Assembly: GCA_038244535.1 (NCBI GenBank)
Contig: JBBRTJ010000135.1
Location: 1-6,868 of the forward strand
Length of the DNA: 6,868 bases
Source of the DNA: JBBRTJ01 sp038244535
GTDB lineage: Bacteria > Actinomycetota > Acidimicrobiia > Acidimicrobiales > Ilumatobacteraceae
Reading direction: 5' to 3'
This document shows, piece by piece, positions 1 through 6,868 of the stretch. Each line of letters begins with the position of its first letter. Position 1 is the stretch's first letter. The notes under the pieces are model-generated. The model saw nothing but the letters and a program-made list of their open reading frames with translations, searched no databases and was not told where the DNA came from. Made by a program: the position numbers and the translations under genes.

Positions 1-2
1 CC

Positions 3-614
3 CAGGTGCTCAACTTCAAGCCTGACGCCATCGTCTTTTCGGCTCAGGGTGCGGACTGCTTCAACATGATCTCCACGCTGGGTCGCCTGGGCTGGACCCC
101 GGCCAAGACCCCGCTGGTCCTGTCGGGTGCCTGCATCGACGTCGCCAAGTTGAAGGCCGCCGGCGAGCTGGCCAAGGGCATCTACTTCCAGGGCACGGCC
201 GGTGGCAGCGCACTGCAGCCCGAGTCGGCGCCCACGGCCCGTCTGAAGCTCGAGTCCCAGACCTACCTCGACAAGATGAAGCAGTACAAGGTGTCCGACG
301 CCGACATCAACAAGGGCTTCGCCACCCAGGGCTTCTACATGTTCATGACCATCTGGGATCAGATGAACCAGATGGTGGCCACGGGCAAGGCGATCGATCC
401 GAAGAACTTCCAGGACTGGATGGCCGCGACGACCAACACGCACGCCTTCTTCGCCGTGCCCTTCGGGTGTGCTGATGCTCCCAAGCCCTACGTCGCCATC
501 TGCGCCAAGGCGATCGCCATCACGCAGTGGGACGGCGCCACGTTCAAGACCATCGAAGAAGTGTGGGACGGGACCGACCTCGTCTCCGGCACCGAGCTCA
601 AGCCCGGGCCCTGA
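3..614 (+). CDS. ABC transporter substrate-binding protein, branched-chain amino acid (LivK-like) type; 5' partial
   Basis: This is the C-terminal 203 residues of a periplasmic-binding-protein family 6 (Leu/Ile/Val-binding) protein. The reading frame is open to the left edge, so the true start, signal peptide and any lipobox lie outside the window. A GTG at position 6 is only an internal Val codon. Seen in the sequence: an opening stretch of the form KPDAIVFSAQG, typical of the strand and loop after the inter-lobe hinge; a GFYMFMTIWDQM helix near visible residues 110-121; and a C-terminal AITQWDGATFKTIEEVW strand pair, which is how many LivK-like proteins end. There are four cysteines, at visible residues 19, 44, 156 and 167. 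The last two flank a short loop and could form a disulphide, as expected for an exported protein (inference). The family binds amino acids or related small molecules outside the membrane and passes them to the permease. The adjacent permease and ATPase genes support that role. The ligand cannot be read from this fragment. Confidence 0.88.
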   Translation, partial: QVLNFKPDAIVFSAQGADCFNMISTLGRLGWTPAKTPLVLSGACIDVAKLKAAGELAKGIYFQGTAGGSALQPESAPTARLKLESQTYLDKMKQYKVSDADINKGFATQGFYMFMTIWDQMNQMVATGKAIDPKNFQDWMAATTNTHAFFAVPFGCADAPKPYVAICAKAIAITQWDGATFKTIEEVWDGTDLVSGTELKPGP

Positions 615-639
615 CGCCTCGGTAGCACCCCACCGCTCT

Positions 640-669
640 GAGGGGGCGGTCCAACCGGACCGCCCCCTC
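640..669 (+). terminator. Strong GC-rich hairpin after the binding-protein gene
   Basis: Bases 640-652 pair perfectly with 657-669, giving a 13-bp stem closed by an AACC tetraloop (653-656). It begins 25 bases past the stop codon of the binding-protein gene. No run of T follows (the next bases are TCGGTATCC), so it is not a classical intrinsic terminator. In high-GC actinobacteria such stems can terminate without a U-tract or can protect the upstream mRNA from 3' decay. Its place between a binding-protein gene and its permease gene fits partial termination or mRNA stabilisation that keeps the binding protein in excess. The stem is seen directly; the role is inferred. Confidence 0.65.
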
Positions 670-678
670 TCGGTATCC

Positions 679-695
679 GCGGGCCTGATGCCCGC
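679..695 (+). other. Small inverted repeat (6-bp stem) in the leader of the first permease gene
   Basis: GCGGGC (679-684) pairs with GCCCGC (690-695) around a 5-base CTGAT loop, and TTGTA follows. It is the second of three hairpins between the binding-protein gene and the first permease gene. Alone it is short enough to be chance in DNA of this composition, so it is listed because of its position. Confidence 0.3.
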
Positions 696-714
696 TTGTA
701 CGTCACCGCTCGCA

Positions 715-732
715 GGCCGCCCGAGGGCGGCC
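715..732 (+). other. GC-rich hairpin shortly upstream of the first permease ribosome binding site
   Basis: GGCCGCC (715-721) pairs with GGCGGCC (726-732) around a CGAG loop (722-725). The hairpin ends 35 bases before the ATG at 768 and about 24 bases before the G-rich ribosome binding site. It could be a second attenuation stem or a structure that affects translation initiation. The pairing is seen; the function is inferred. Confidence 0.4.
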
Positions 733-756
733 ACTCACTCACTGCTTCGTGATCCT

Positions 757-763
757 GGGGGGA
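757..763 (+). promoter_or_regulatory. Ribosome binding site of the first fusion permease
   Basis: A GGGGGGA run lies 4 bases before the ATG at 768. It is a purine-rich but imperfect Shine-Dalgarno match. The permease frame has a TGA at 750-752, so ATG 768 is the only possible start after that stop. Confidence 0.5.
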
Positions 764-767
764 TCGG

Positions 768-3086
768 ATGGTCGTCAACGACATCATCTTCTTCTTAATG
801 CTGGGCTTGGGCATCGGCTCGCTGTACGCCATGCTCGGGGCCAGCATCGTCGTGTCCTACAAGGGCTCTGGCGTCATCAACTTCGCTGTCGGGGCCATGG
901 CGATGTACACCGCCTTCCAGTTCGACGAGGCCTACACGGTGGGGTCGATCCAACTGCCGTGGGTGAACATCCTGCCGTTCGTCCAGATGCCAGTGACCAT
1001 CCACTTGGTGGACGGCGGGTTCGGCATGGCCGGCGCGTTGATCATCGGCTTCCTGAACGCCGTCCTGATCGGACTCATGGCGCACTTCTTGGTGTTCCGG
1101 CCGCTGCGCAACGCGGCGCCGCTCGGCAAGGTCGTGGGCGCACTCGGCATCACCATCTACCTGCAGGGCGTCGCGCTCTACAACTTCGGAAGCTCGTTCC
1201 GCCAGCCCATCAAGGTGCTGCCCGAAGAGTCCATCCGCAACTTCTTGAACCTCGGCCACGACCTCGGCGAGAACTACCTGATCCTGGCGGCGGGGGCGAT
1301 CCTCGTCGGGACCGCCCTGTGGTTCGTCTACCAGTACACCCGCTTCGGACTGGCCACCCGTGCCGCCGCAAGCAACGAAAAGGGCGCCGTGCTCCTCGGC
1401 TACTCGCCCGACCTCCTCGCCTCGATCAACTGGGTCATCGCCTCGGTGGTGGCTGGCATGGCAGCAGTCTTCGTGGGACCGGTGCAGGGCACGCTCACGC
1501 CCATCGGCCTCACCTCCCTCGTCGTTCCCGCCCTCGGCGCCGCCCTGGTCGGCGGCTTGGCCTCGGTGATGCTGGCCGTGTTCGGCGGCCTGGGGCTGGG
1601 CATGGTGGGGTCGTTCGTGGCGGGCTGGCTCGTCATCAAGGAGAACGCCCCGTGGTTCCCCGAGTGGCTCCGCAACGGAGCCCAGGACGCGATCCCGCTC
1701 ATCGCCATCGTGATCGTGCTCTTCGTCCGGGGCAAGAAGCTCCCGATTCGAGGCACGGTCGAGGAGAAGCGGCTCCCCCTCGCGCCACAACCGGTACGGG
1801 TCTTCCCGCACCTCATCATCTGGTCAGGCGTGGCCATCGCACTGGGCTTCATCTTCGAGGCCGAGTTCTCGTTCGCCCTCAGCACCTCGCTGATCTCGAT
1901 CATGCTGATGCTGTCCTACGTGCTGCTCACCGGCTACGTCGGGCAGATCTCGCTGGCTCAGCTCTCGCTGGCCGGCGTGACCGGCTTCGTCATGTCGCGG
2001 ATGATGTCGAGCGGCAGCAAGGTCGCCGAGATCTCGGGTCTGGGCACCGTGAGCGGTCCGGGGTTGCCATGGCCGATCGCCATGGCGATCGGTGTGGTGG
2101 CGGCGGTGGTCGTCGGTCTGCTCTTCGCGCTACCGGCCTTGCGCATCAGAGGCGTCCAGCTGGCGGTGGTCACCATTGCCGCGGCCATCGCCATACAGAG
2201 CCTCTACTTCGAGAACGACAAGCTGACGGGGCTTCGCGCCGGCGTCCCTGGCGTCATCAACAGCCCGACGTTCTTCGGGTTCGACATCGGGCCGGCCAGC
2301 GGCAAGGGCACCAGCGACAACCCGAACTTCATCATCTTCTGCGTCGTGGTGCTGGCCTTGTTGGTGCTGCTGGTGGTCAACATCCGCACCAGTGGCACCG
2401 GGCGCCGGTTCCTGTCGGTGCGAGCCAACGAGCGAGCTGCAGCGGCTGCCGGCGTGAGCGTGGCCCGCACCAAGATCCTGGCCTTCGGCATCAGCGCCGC
2501 CGTCGCCGGGGTGGCCGGGGCGATGCTCGGCTTCCAGCAGGGTTCGGTGTCCTCGGCCAGCTTCATCTACGGCTTCGGGCTGGCGCTACTGGCCTTCGCC
2601 TACCTCGGTGGGATCACGTCGATCAACGGTGCCGTCGTCGGCGGCATGCTGGTCGCATCGGGCTTGGTCGTCACGATCAACAACTTCTGGTTCAAGGGCG
2701 CGCAGCTCGAGGACTACACGGCCATCTTCGGCGGCATCGGCCTGATCGTCACCGCCATCCGCAACCCGCAAGGCCTGGCCATGTTCTTCCAGCCCGCGAT
2801 GCGCCACGCCGGAAACTGGCTGGTCAAGGCTCGCGGTCACGAGTGGTTGCTCGCCCTCAGGAAGTTCGGGCCGTCGTTCGTCATCGGCGTCATCGTCGGC
2901 TACATCATCTGGCCGCTCCGCAACGACAGCTTCAGCAAAGTCTGGATGCCGCTGCTCGGCGGTCTCATCGGGCTCTTCATCCGCTCCAACGTCGCCCAAG
3001 GCATCGCCGGCGCCCGTGCCAAGAAGGGCGCCCCGCCCACCGCCGGTCCCGGCGCCCCCGTCGCCCCGCAGGAGGTCCCCGCATGA
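768..3086 (+). CDS. Fused LivH-LivM branched-chain amino acid ABC transporter permease with extra C-terminal membrane segments
   Basis: This 772-residue polytopic membrane protein joins the two permease subunits of a Liv/HAAT importer in one chain. The LivH half spans about residues 1-320. It has the N-terminal GSGVINFAVGAMAMY block (33-47) and a FGLATRAAASNEKGAVLLG coupling segment (193-211) that would contact an ATPase. A charged linker at about 321-347 follows. The LivM half spans about 348-672, with LTGYVGQISLAQ (387-398), RIRGVQLAVVT (459-469) and a second coupling segment around RANERAAAAAG (552-562). Separate LivH and LivM proteins are usually about 300 and 320-420 residues, so both halves look complete. 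Past the LivM core there are two further hydrophobic stretches (about 702-716 and 727-738) and a Pro/Ala-rich, Lys-containing tail (750-772); the second permease in this window lacks these. The chain would form the substrate channel in the cytoplasmic membrane. Its stop overlaps the livG start by 4 bases, which implies translational coupling to the ATPase. Confidence 0.92.
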   Translation: MVVNDIIFFLMLGLGIGSLYAMLGASIVVSYKGSGVINFAVGAMAMYTAFQFDEAYTVGSIQLPWVNILPFVQMPVTIHLVDGGFGMAGALIIGFLNAVLIGLMAHFLVFRPLRNAAPLGKVVGALGITIYLQGVALYNFGSSFRQPIKVLPEESIRNFLNLGHDLGENYLILAAGAILVGTALWFVYQYTRFGLATRAAASNEKGAVLLGYSPDLLASINWVIASVVAGMAAVFVGPVQGTLTPIGLTSLVVPALGAALVGGLASVMLAVFGGLGLGMVGSFVAGWLVIKENAPWFPEWLRNGAQDAIPLIAIVIVLFVRGKKLPIRGTVEEKRLPLAPQPVRVFPHLIIWSGVAIALGFIFEAEFSFALSTSLISIMLMLSYVLLTGYVGQISLAQLSLAGVTGFVMSRMMSSGSKVAEISGLGTVSGPGLPWPIAMAIGVVAAVVVGLLFALPALRIRGVQLAVVTIAAAIAIQSLYFENDKLTGLRAGVPGVINSPTFFGFDIGPASGKGTSDNPNFIIFCVVVLALLVLLVVNIRTSGTGRRFLSVRANERAAAAAGVSVARTKILAFGISAAVAGVAGAMLGFQQGSVSSASFIYGFGLALLAFAYLGGITSINGAVVGGMLVASGLVVTINNFWFKGAQLEDYTAIFGGIGLIVTAIRNPQGLAMFFQPAMRHAGNWLVKARGHEWLLALRKFGPSFVIGVIVGYIIWPLRNDSFSKVWMPLLGGLIGLFIRSNVAQGIAGARAKKGAPPTAGPGAPVAPQEVPA
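2073..2092 (+). repeat. Perfect 20-bp palindrome inside the first permease gene
   Basis: The 20 bases from 2073 to 2092 read identically on both strands, centred on the CCATGG at 2080-2085 with GATC on each side. They encode the symmetric peptide P-I-A-M-A-I in a hydrophobic segment near residues 436-441. The palindrome may simply follow from that symmetric peptide and local codon choice. No function is assigned. Confidence 0.6.
3071..3076 (+). promoter_or_regulatory. Ribosome binding site that decides the livG start
   Basis: GGAGGT lies inside the last codons of the upstream permease gene, 6 bases before the ATG at 3083. The livG frame is open far upstream, so this near-perfect Shine-Dalgarno and the ATGA stop/start overlap fix the start. 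Confidence 0.85.
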
Positions 3087-3921
3087 CCGCCCTTCTCCAG
3101 ACCAATGGTCTGACCGTCACCTACGGCGGTCTCAACGCCAACGCCAACATCGACCTCGAGGTGCACGCGGGTCAGTTGGTCGGCCTGATCGGGCCCAACG
3201 GCGCCGGCAAGACCACCTTCATCGACGCCATCACCGGCTTCACGAAGCCCTCGTCGGGCACCATCCGCTTCGATGACGAGGTCATCAACGACCTAGCCCC
3301 CCACCAGCGGGCCCACCGTGGCCTCACCCGGACCTTCCAGTCACTCGAGCTGTTCGAGGACCTGACGGTGCGTGACAACCTCCTGGTGGCAGCTGAGCGG
3401 CCCCGCTGGCACTCGTTCATCAAGGACATCTTCTGGCCGACCCGAAAGACCGTCCTCGACGAGCAGGTCAACTGGGCTCTCGAGGTGCTGCGCCTCGGTG
3501 ACCTCGGCGATCGGTTGCCTCAGGACCTGTCGCACGGCCAGCGCAAGCTCGTGGGCGTGTCACGTGCGCTGGCGGCCAAGCCGAAGCTGCTGCTGCTCGA
3601 CGAGCCCGCCGCCGGCCTCGACACCGCCGAGAGCCAGATCCTGGGCTCTCACCTGCGCGACTTCCTCACCCATGGCATCAGCGTGTTCCTGATCGACCAC
3701 GACATGGGCTTGGTGCTCAACGTGTGCGACTACATCTACGTGCTCGACTTCGGCGTCATCATCGCCGAGGGCACGCCGGCGGAGATCCGTTCGAACCCCG
3801 CAGTGATCACCGCCTACCTCGGCGAGTCCGCCGGCGAGGCGCAGGCCAAGGAGGGCTCGGCGCACATGCACCACGACGAGGCCACCGGCCATCAGCAACT
3901 CGAGCCCGAAGGGGAACTGGC

Positions 3922-3925
<4 letters not shown>
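3083..3925 (+). CDS. livG: Branched-chain amino acid ABC transporter ATP-binding protein, LivG type
   Basis: This 280-residue ABC ATPase supplies half of the nucleotide-binding pair on the cytoplasmic face of the importer. Motifs in order: A-loop region with Tyr14 (VTYGG); Walker A GPNGAGKTT (37-45); Q-loop Gln86 in TRTFQ; signature LSHGQ (149-153); Walker B LLLLDEP (169-175); D-loop AGLD (177-180); and H-loop His206 in LIDHDM. All catalytic residues are present. The insertion after the Q-loop (about 104-127, ERPRWHSFIKDIFWPTRK) and the DHDMGLV segment resemble LivG rather than LivF. The family is usually about 255 residues; this protein has some 30 extra residues at the C terminus, with His261, His263, His264 and His270 and a Glu-rich end. 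The start is the ATG 6 bases after GGAGGT, overlapping the permease stop. Reading the frame further upstream gives an Arg/His-rich translation of the permease DNA, which is not a real protein. The gene overlaps the LivF gene by 4 bases. Confidence 0.94.
3909..3916 (+). promoter_or_regulatory. Ribosome binding site of livF
   Basis: AAGGGGAA ends 5 bases before the GTG at 3922. The livF frame is open upstream to about 3724, so this purine run and the GTGA overlap with the livG stop choose the start. Confidence 0.6.
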
Positions 3926-4647
<722 letters not shown>

Positions 4648-4726
4648 GCGAGCGCCGCGACTGCGACACAACGTCTCACCTCGGCATGGTTTCATACCTC
4701 ACGAGCCCGGCAGCTAGGCCACCACG

Positions 4727-6751
4727 GTGAGCGAGATCTTCCTCTACCTGGTGCTCGGCATCGGCACGGGCGCGGTGTATGCCGCCATCGCGCTCGGGCT
4801 CGTGCTCGGGTTCCGGGGCTCGGGGGTCGTCAACTACGCCGCCGGGGCCATGGCGATGTACCCGGCCATGGTGTACGTCACGCTGCGTCAGAAGGGTGAC
4901 CTGGTCCTGCCGTGGGTCGTGTTCCCCAACCGCTTCAGCCTCGGTGACGAGGTGGCGGCCGCTCCTGCGTTCGTGCTGTCGATCGTCGTCGCTGCCTTCA
5001 TCGGACTGGTCTCGCACCTGGCGATCTTCCATCCGCTGCGGAACCGTCCGGCGGTCACCAAGGTCATCGCCGCCGTGGGCCTCACCCAGGTGCTGCAGAT
5101 GCTCGCAGTCATCCAGTTCGGCATGGAGGTCATCCGCCCGGACAGCATCCTCGGTGACAACCTCATCCACGTGTTCGGGGGTGCGGTGCCCGCCGACCGC
5201 CTGTGGCTGGCCGTGCTGGTGATGATGATGGCCGGCGGGCTCACGATCACGTACCGCTACGCGCGCTTCGGGCTGGCCACTCGGGCCGCGGCCGAGAGCG
5301 AGAAGGGCGCGCTCCTGCTCGGTCTGTCGCCGGGTGCGCTCGCCGCCATGAACTGGATGCTGGCCGCCGTCGTGGCCGCCATTGCCGGCATCCTCATCAC
5401 GCCCATCGCCGGCGTCAACCCCTTCAACTACACCTTCTACGTCGTCCCCGCGCTGGCCGCCGCCCTCGCCGGTCAGCTCCGGTCGTTCCCGATCACGGCC
5501 CTCGCGGGCATCGCCCTGGGCATGTTCGAGGGCCTCGCGGTGCACCTCAAGGTGATCGGTGCCGTGCCCCGCCTGCTCGACTCTGGCTTCGACAGCGCGC
5601 TGCCGTTCCTCGTCATCGTGGTCATGCTCGTGGTCACCGGCAACACGCTCCCCCGGCGGGGAGCGCTGATGGAGGCGGCCCAGCCGTACGCGCCGCGCGC
5701 GCCGCGCCCGTGGACCATCGCCGCCATCGCGGCGGTGGCGATGTTCGCCATGCTCACGGCCGAATCAGGTCTGCGCCTCGCGCTCATCCAATCGCTCGTC
5801 ATCAGCGGTCTGATGCTGGCCATGGTGGTGATCGCCGGGCTGATCGGGCAGGTCTCGCTGGCCGAGTTCGCCTTCGCAGGCACGGCTGCGTTCTTGCTGG
5901 CCCGCTTCGGCGTCCAGGTCGGGTGGCCGTTCCCCTTCGCTCCCCTTGCGGCGATCGCCGTCACCACCTCGATCGGTGTGCTCGTCGGGTTCCCCGCGGT
6001 CCGGATCCGAGGCGTGCAACTGGCCGTGGTCACGCTCGCCTTCGCCGTCGCGATTGAGCAGCTGCTGTTCCGCAACAACGACTTCGTCGGGCCCTTCGGC
6101 GTCGCGCATGCACCACCGCTCGTGATCTTCGGCATCGACTTCGGCGTGAGCGGAGCGAACTACCCGCGCAAGGCTTTTGGTGCGTTCGTGGTGGTGGTCG
6201 TGATGCTCTGCGTGGTCCTGGTCCGCAACCTTCGGGCCAGTGCTACAGGCCGAAGGTTCCTCGCCGTGCGGGCCAACGAACGCGCCGCCGCGTCGGCCGG
6301 GATCGACGTGGTGCGCACCAAGCTCCTCGGGGCAGGGCTGGCCGCGTTCTTGTCGTCGGTGACCGGTGTCCTGCTCGGGTACCTCTACGTCGACTACTCG
6401 GCCGTGGGGTTCGAGTCGGTGCGGGGCCTGGCGATCCTGACGCTCGCCTACGTCGGGGGCATCGCCTCGGTGGGCGGGGCGCTGCTGGCCGGTCTCCTCA
6501 CACCATCAGGCGTCTTTGCCGAGGTGACGAGCCGAGGATCGAACGTCGCCTCGTACTACCAGCAGCTCTTCACCGGCGTGGCGCTGATCGTCGTGGCTGT
6601 GAAGCTGCCCGGCGGCCTGGCGCAGGGCTTCGCGTCCTGGCCGCGGCGGGCGCGGGGGGTTGCGGCGCGGATCCGTCGGGGCATGACGACCCCGCCGCCT
6701 CCGTCCACGGGTGGGCTCGAGATCGAGTCGCTCGAGGTCGAGCACCGCTGA
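4727..6751 (+). CDS. Second fused LivH-LivM branched-chain amino acid ABC transporter permease
   Basis: This 674-residue polytopic membrane protein has the same architecture as the permease at 768-3086 but has clearly diverged. The LivH half (about 1-306) has GSGVVNYAAGAMAMY (31-45) and the coupling segment FGLATRAAAESEKGALLLG (181-199). A linker (about 307-328) contains a tandem Ala-Pro-Arg repeat. The LivM half (about 329-630) has IAGLIGQVSLAE (369-380), RIRGVQLAVVT (426-436, identical in both proteins) and RANERAAASAG (515-525). After the LivM core come a basic stretch (639-651), four prolines (656-659) and an acidic, repetitive end (LEIESLEVE). The two extra hydrophobic segments of the first permease are missing. 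The start is GTG 4727: a TAG in the same frame at 4715-4717 rules out anything earlier, and the N terminus then aligns well with the first permease. No clear Shine-Dalgarno precedes it. It lies 79 bp after livF on the same strand, so it could be cotranscribed and could use the same LivG/LivF pair. Confidence 0.91.
   Translation: MSEIFLYLVLGIGTGAVYAAIALGLVLGFRGSGVVNYAAGAMAMYPAMVYVTLRQKGDLVLPWVVFPNRFSLGDEVAAAPAFVLSIVVAAFIGLVSHLAIFHPLRNRPAVTKVIAAVGLTQVLQMLAVIQFGMEVIRPDSILGDNLIHVFGGAVPADRLWLAVLVMMMAGGLTITYRYARFGLATRAAAESEKGALLLGLSPGALAAMNWMLAAVVAAIAGILITPIAGVNPFNYTFYVVPALAAALAGQLRSFPITALAGIALGMFEGLAVHLKVIGAVPRLLDSGFDSALPFLVIVVMLVVTGNTLPRRGALMEAAQPYAPRAPRPWTIAAIAAVAMFAMLTAESGLRLALIQSLVISGLMLAMVVIAGLIGQVSLAEFAFAGTAAFLLARFGVQVGWPFPFAPLAAIAVTTSIGVLVGFPAVRIRGVQLAVVTLAFAVAIEQLLFRNNDFVGPFGVAHAPPLVIFGIDFGVSGANYPRKAFGAFVVVVVMLCVVLVRNLRASATGRRFLAVRANERAAASAGIDVVRTKLLGAGLAAFLSSVTGVLLGYLYVDYSAVGFESVRGLAILTLAYVGGIASVGGALLAGLLTPSGVFAEVTSRGSNVASYYQQLFTGVALIVVAVKLPGGLAQGFASWPRRARGVAARIRRGMTTPPPPSTGGLEIESLEVEHR
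5690..5707 (+). repeat. Tandem 9-bp repeat in the permease linker
   Basis: GCGCCGCGC occurs twice back to back and encodes Ala-Pro-Arg twice in the loop between the LivH and LivM halves of the second permease. Such a proline/arginine linker would stay extended and cytoplasmic. The repeat is two units only and may have come from slippage. Confidence 0.5.
6716..6742 (+). repeat. Imperfect tandem repeat at the 3' end of the second permease gene
   Basis: CTCGAGATCGAG (6716-6727) and CTCGAGGTCGAG (6731-6742) differ at one base and are separated by TCG. They encode LEIE and LEVE, giving the protein a short acidic C-terminal tail. This is probably a local duplication. Confidence 0.5.
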
Positions 6752-6849
6752 TCGCCGCGGTCGTCGCGACCCGGGAGCTCGACCCTGGTTGGTCCAGGTG
6801 AGCAGTCATCCGCGAGGATGCCGCCGTCCGACCCCGGGACCCACCCAAC

Positions 6850-6855
6850 GAGGAG
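6850..6855 (+). promoter_or_regulatory. Ribosome binding site of a probable next gene
   Basis: GAGGAG lies 7 bases before a GTG at 6863. Motif and spacing are as good as those of livG in this window, and clearly better than the start region of the second permease. Confidence 0.55.
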
Positions 6856-6862
6856 ACCGATC

Positions 6863-6868
6863 GTGGAC
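6863..6868 (+). CDS. Probable start of the next gene, cut by the window edge
   Basis: Only GTG GAC (Met-Asp) is visible, so the product cannot be identified. The call rests on the GAGGAG site 7 bases upstream, the same direction as the preceding genes, and the 111-bp gap after the second permease. In this gap (6752-6862) I see only two small 5-bp hairpins: CCTGG/CCAGG at 6784-6798, and CATCC/GGATG at 6807-6820 closed by a GCGA loop. Neither has a T-tract. Given the locus, another binding protein or transporter part would be unsurprising, but that is a guess. Confidence 0.45.

Noticed and set aside
696..767. Promoter for the first permease gene, with TTGTAC at 696-701 as a -35
   Set aside because: No acceptable -10 element lies 16-18 bases downstream; that stretch is the GC-rich hairpin at 715-732.
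795..1811. Long minus-strand open frame opposite the first permease
   Set aside because: It is a shadow of GC-rich codons on the other strand, rich in Asp, Glu, His and Arg with no known motif. The same applies to the minus-strand frames at 3892-4695 and 4676-5545.
749..3082. Long open frame upstream of and in frame with livG
   Set aside because: Its translation is Arg/His/Gly-rich with no recognisable domain, and it overlaps the well-supported permease in another frame. The ATP-binding protein starts at 3083 with its own GGAGGT site.
3724..3921. Upstream in-frame extension of livF
   Set aside because: It lies over the 3' end of livG, reads as low-complexity Arg-rich sequence, and would add 66 residues not typical of LivF. 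GTG 3922 gives the normal N terminus.
5203..6057. Plus-strand open frame inside the second permease gene
   Set aside because: It is a frame-shifted reading of the permease, dominated by Arg, Gly and His. The permease frame has conserved motifs along its full length.

Overview
The window holds part of one transport locus. All genes lie on the plus strand, and together they form a branched-chain amino acid (Liv/HAAT-type) ABC importer cluster. The DNA looks very G+C rich (about two thirds by eye, not counted), third codon positions are mostly G or C, two of the four starts used inside the window are GTG, and the genes are tightly packed. This fits a high-GC actinobacterium. The long one-piece LivH-LivM permeases and the cysteine-containing binding protein suggest an Acidimicrobiia-like lineage, but that placement is inference only.

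Layout: (1) 3-614 is the C-terminal two-thirds or less of a substrate-binding protein, cut by the window edge. (2) 615-767 is an intergenic gap with a strong 13-bp hairpin and two smaller ones, placed where readthrough from the binding-protein gene would be tuned. (3) 768-3086 encodes a 772-residue permease that fuses LivH- and LivM-type halves and carries an unusual hydrophobic C-terminal extension. (4) 3083-3925 is the LivG-type ATPase, overlapping the permease by 4 bases. (5) 3922-4647 is the LivF-type ATPase, overlapping livG by 4 bases. (6) 4648-4726 is a 79-bp gap. (7) 4727-6751 encodes a second, diverged LivH-LivM fusion permease of 674 residues. (8) 6752-6868 is a short gap ending in a good ribosome binding site and a GTG that probably starts another gene.

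How the parts would work together: the extracytoplasmic binding protein captures a substrate (an amino acid or a related small organic compound such as an amide or short acid) and delivers it to a fused permease. LivG and LivF form the ATPase pair that drives import. The window has two complete fused permeases but only one ATPase pair, so either both permeases share LivG/LivF or the second belongs to a subcluster that continues past the right edge.

I see no mobile elements, CRISPR, tRNA or rRNA genes, and no convincing sign of an entirely new system. The points worth a second look are the paired fusion permeases, the extra membrane segments on the first one, the hairpin cluster behind the binding-protein gene and a perfect 20-bp palindrome inside the first permease gene.
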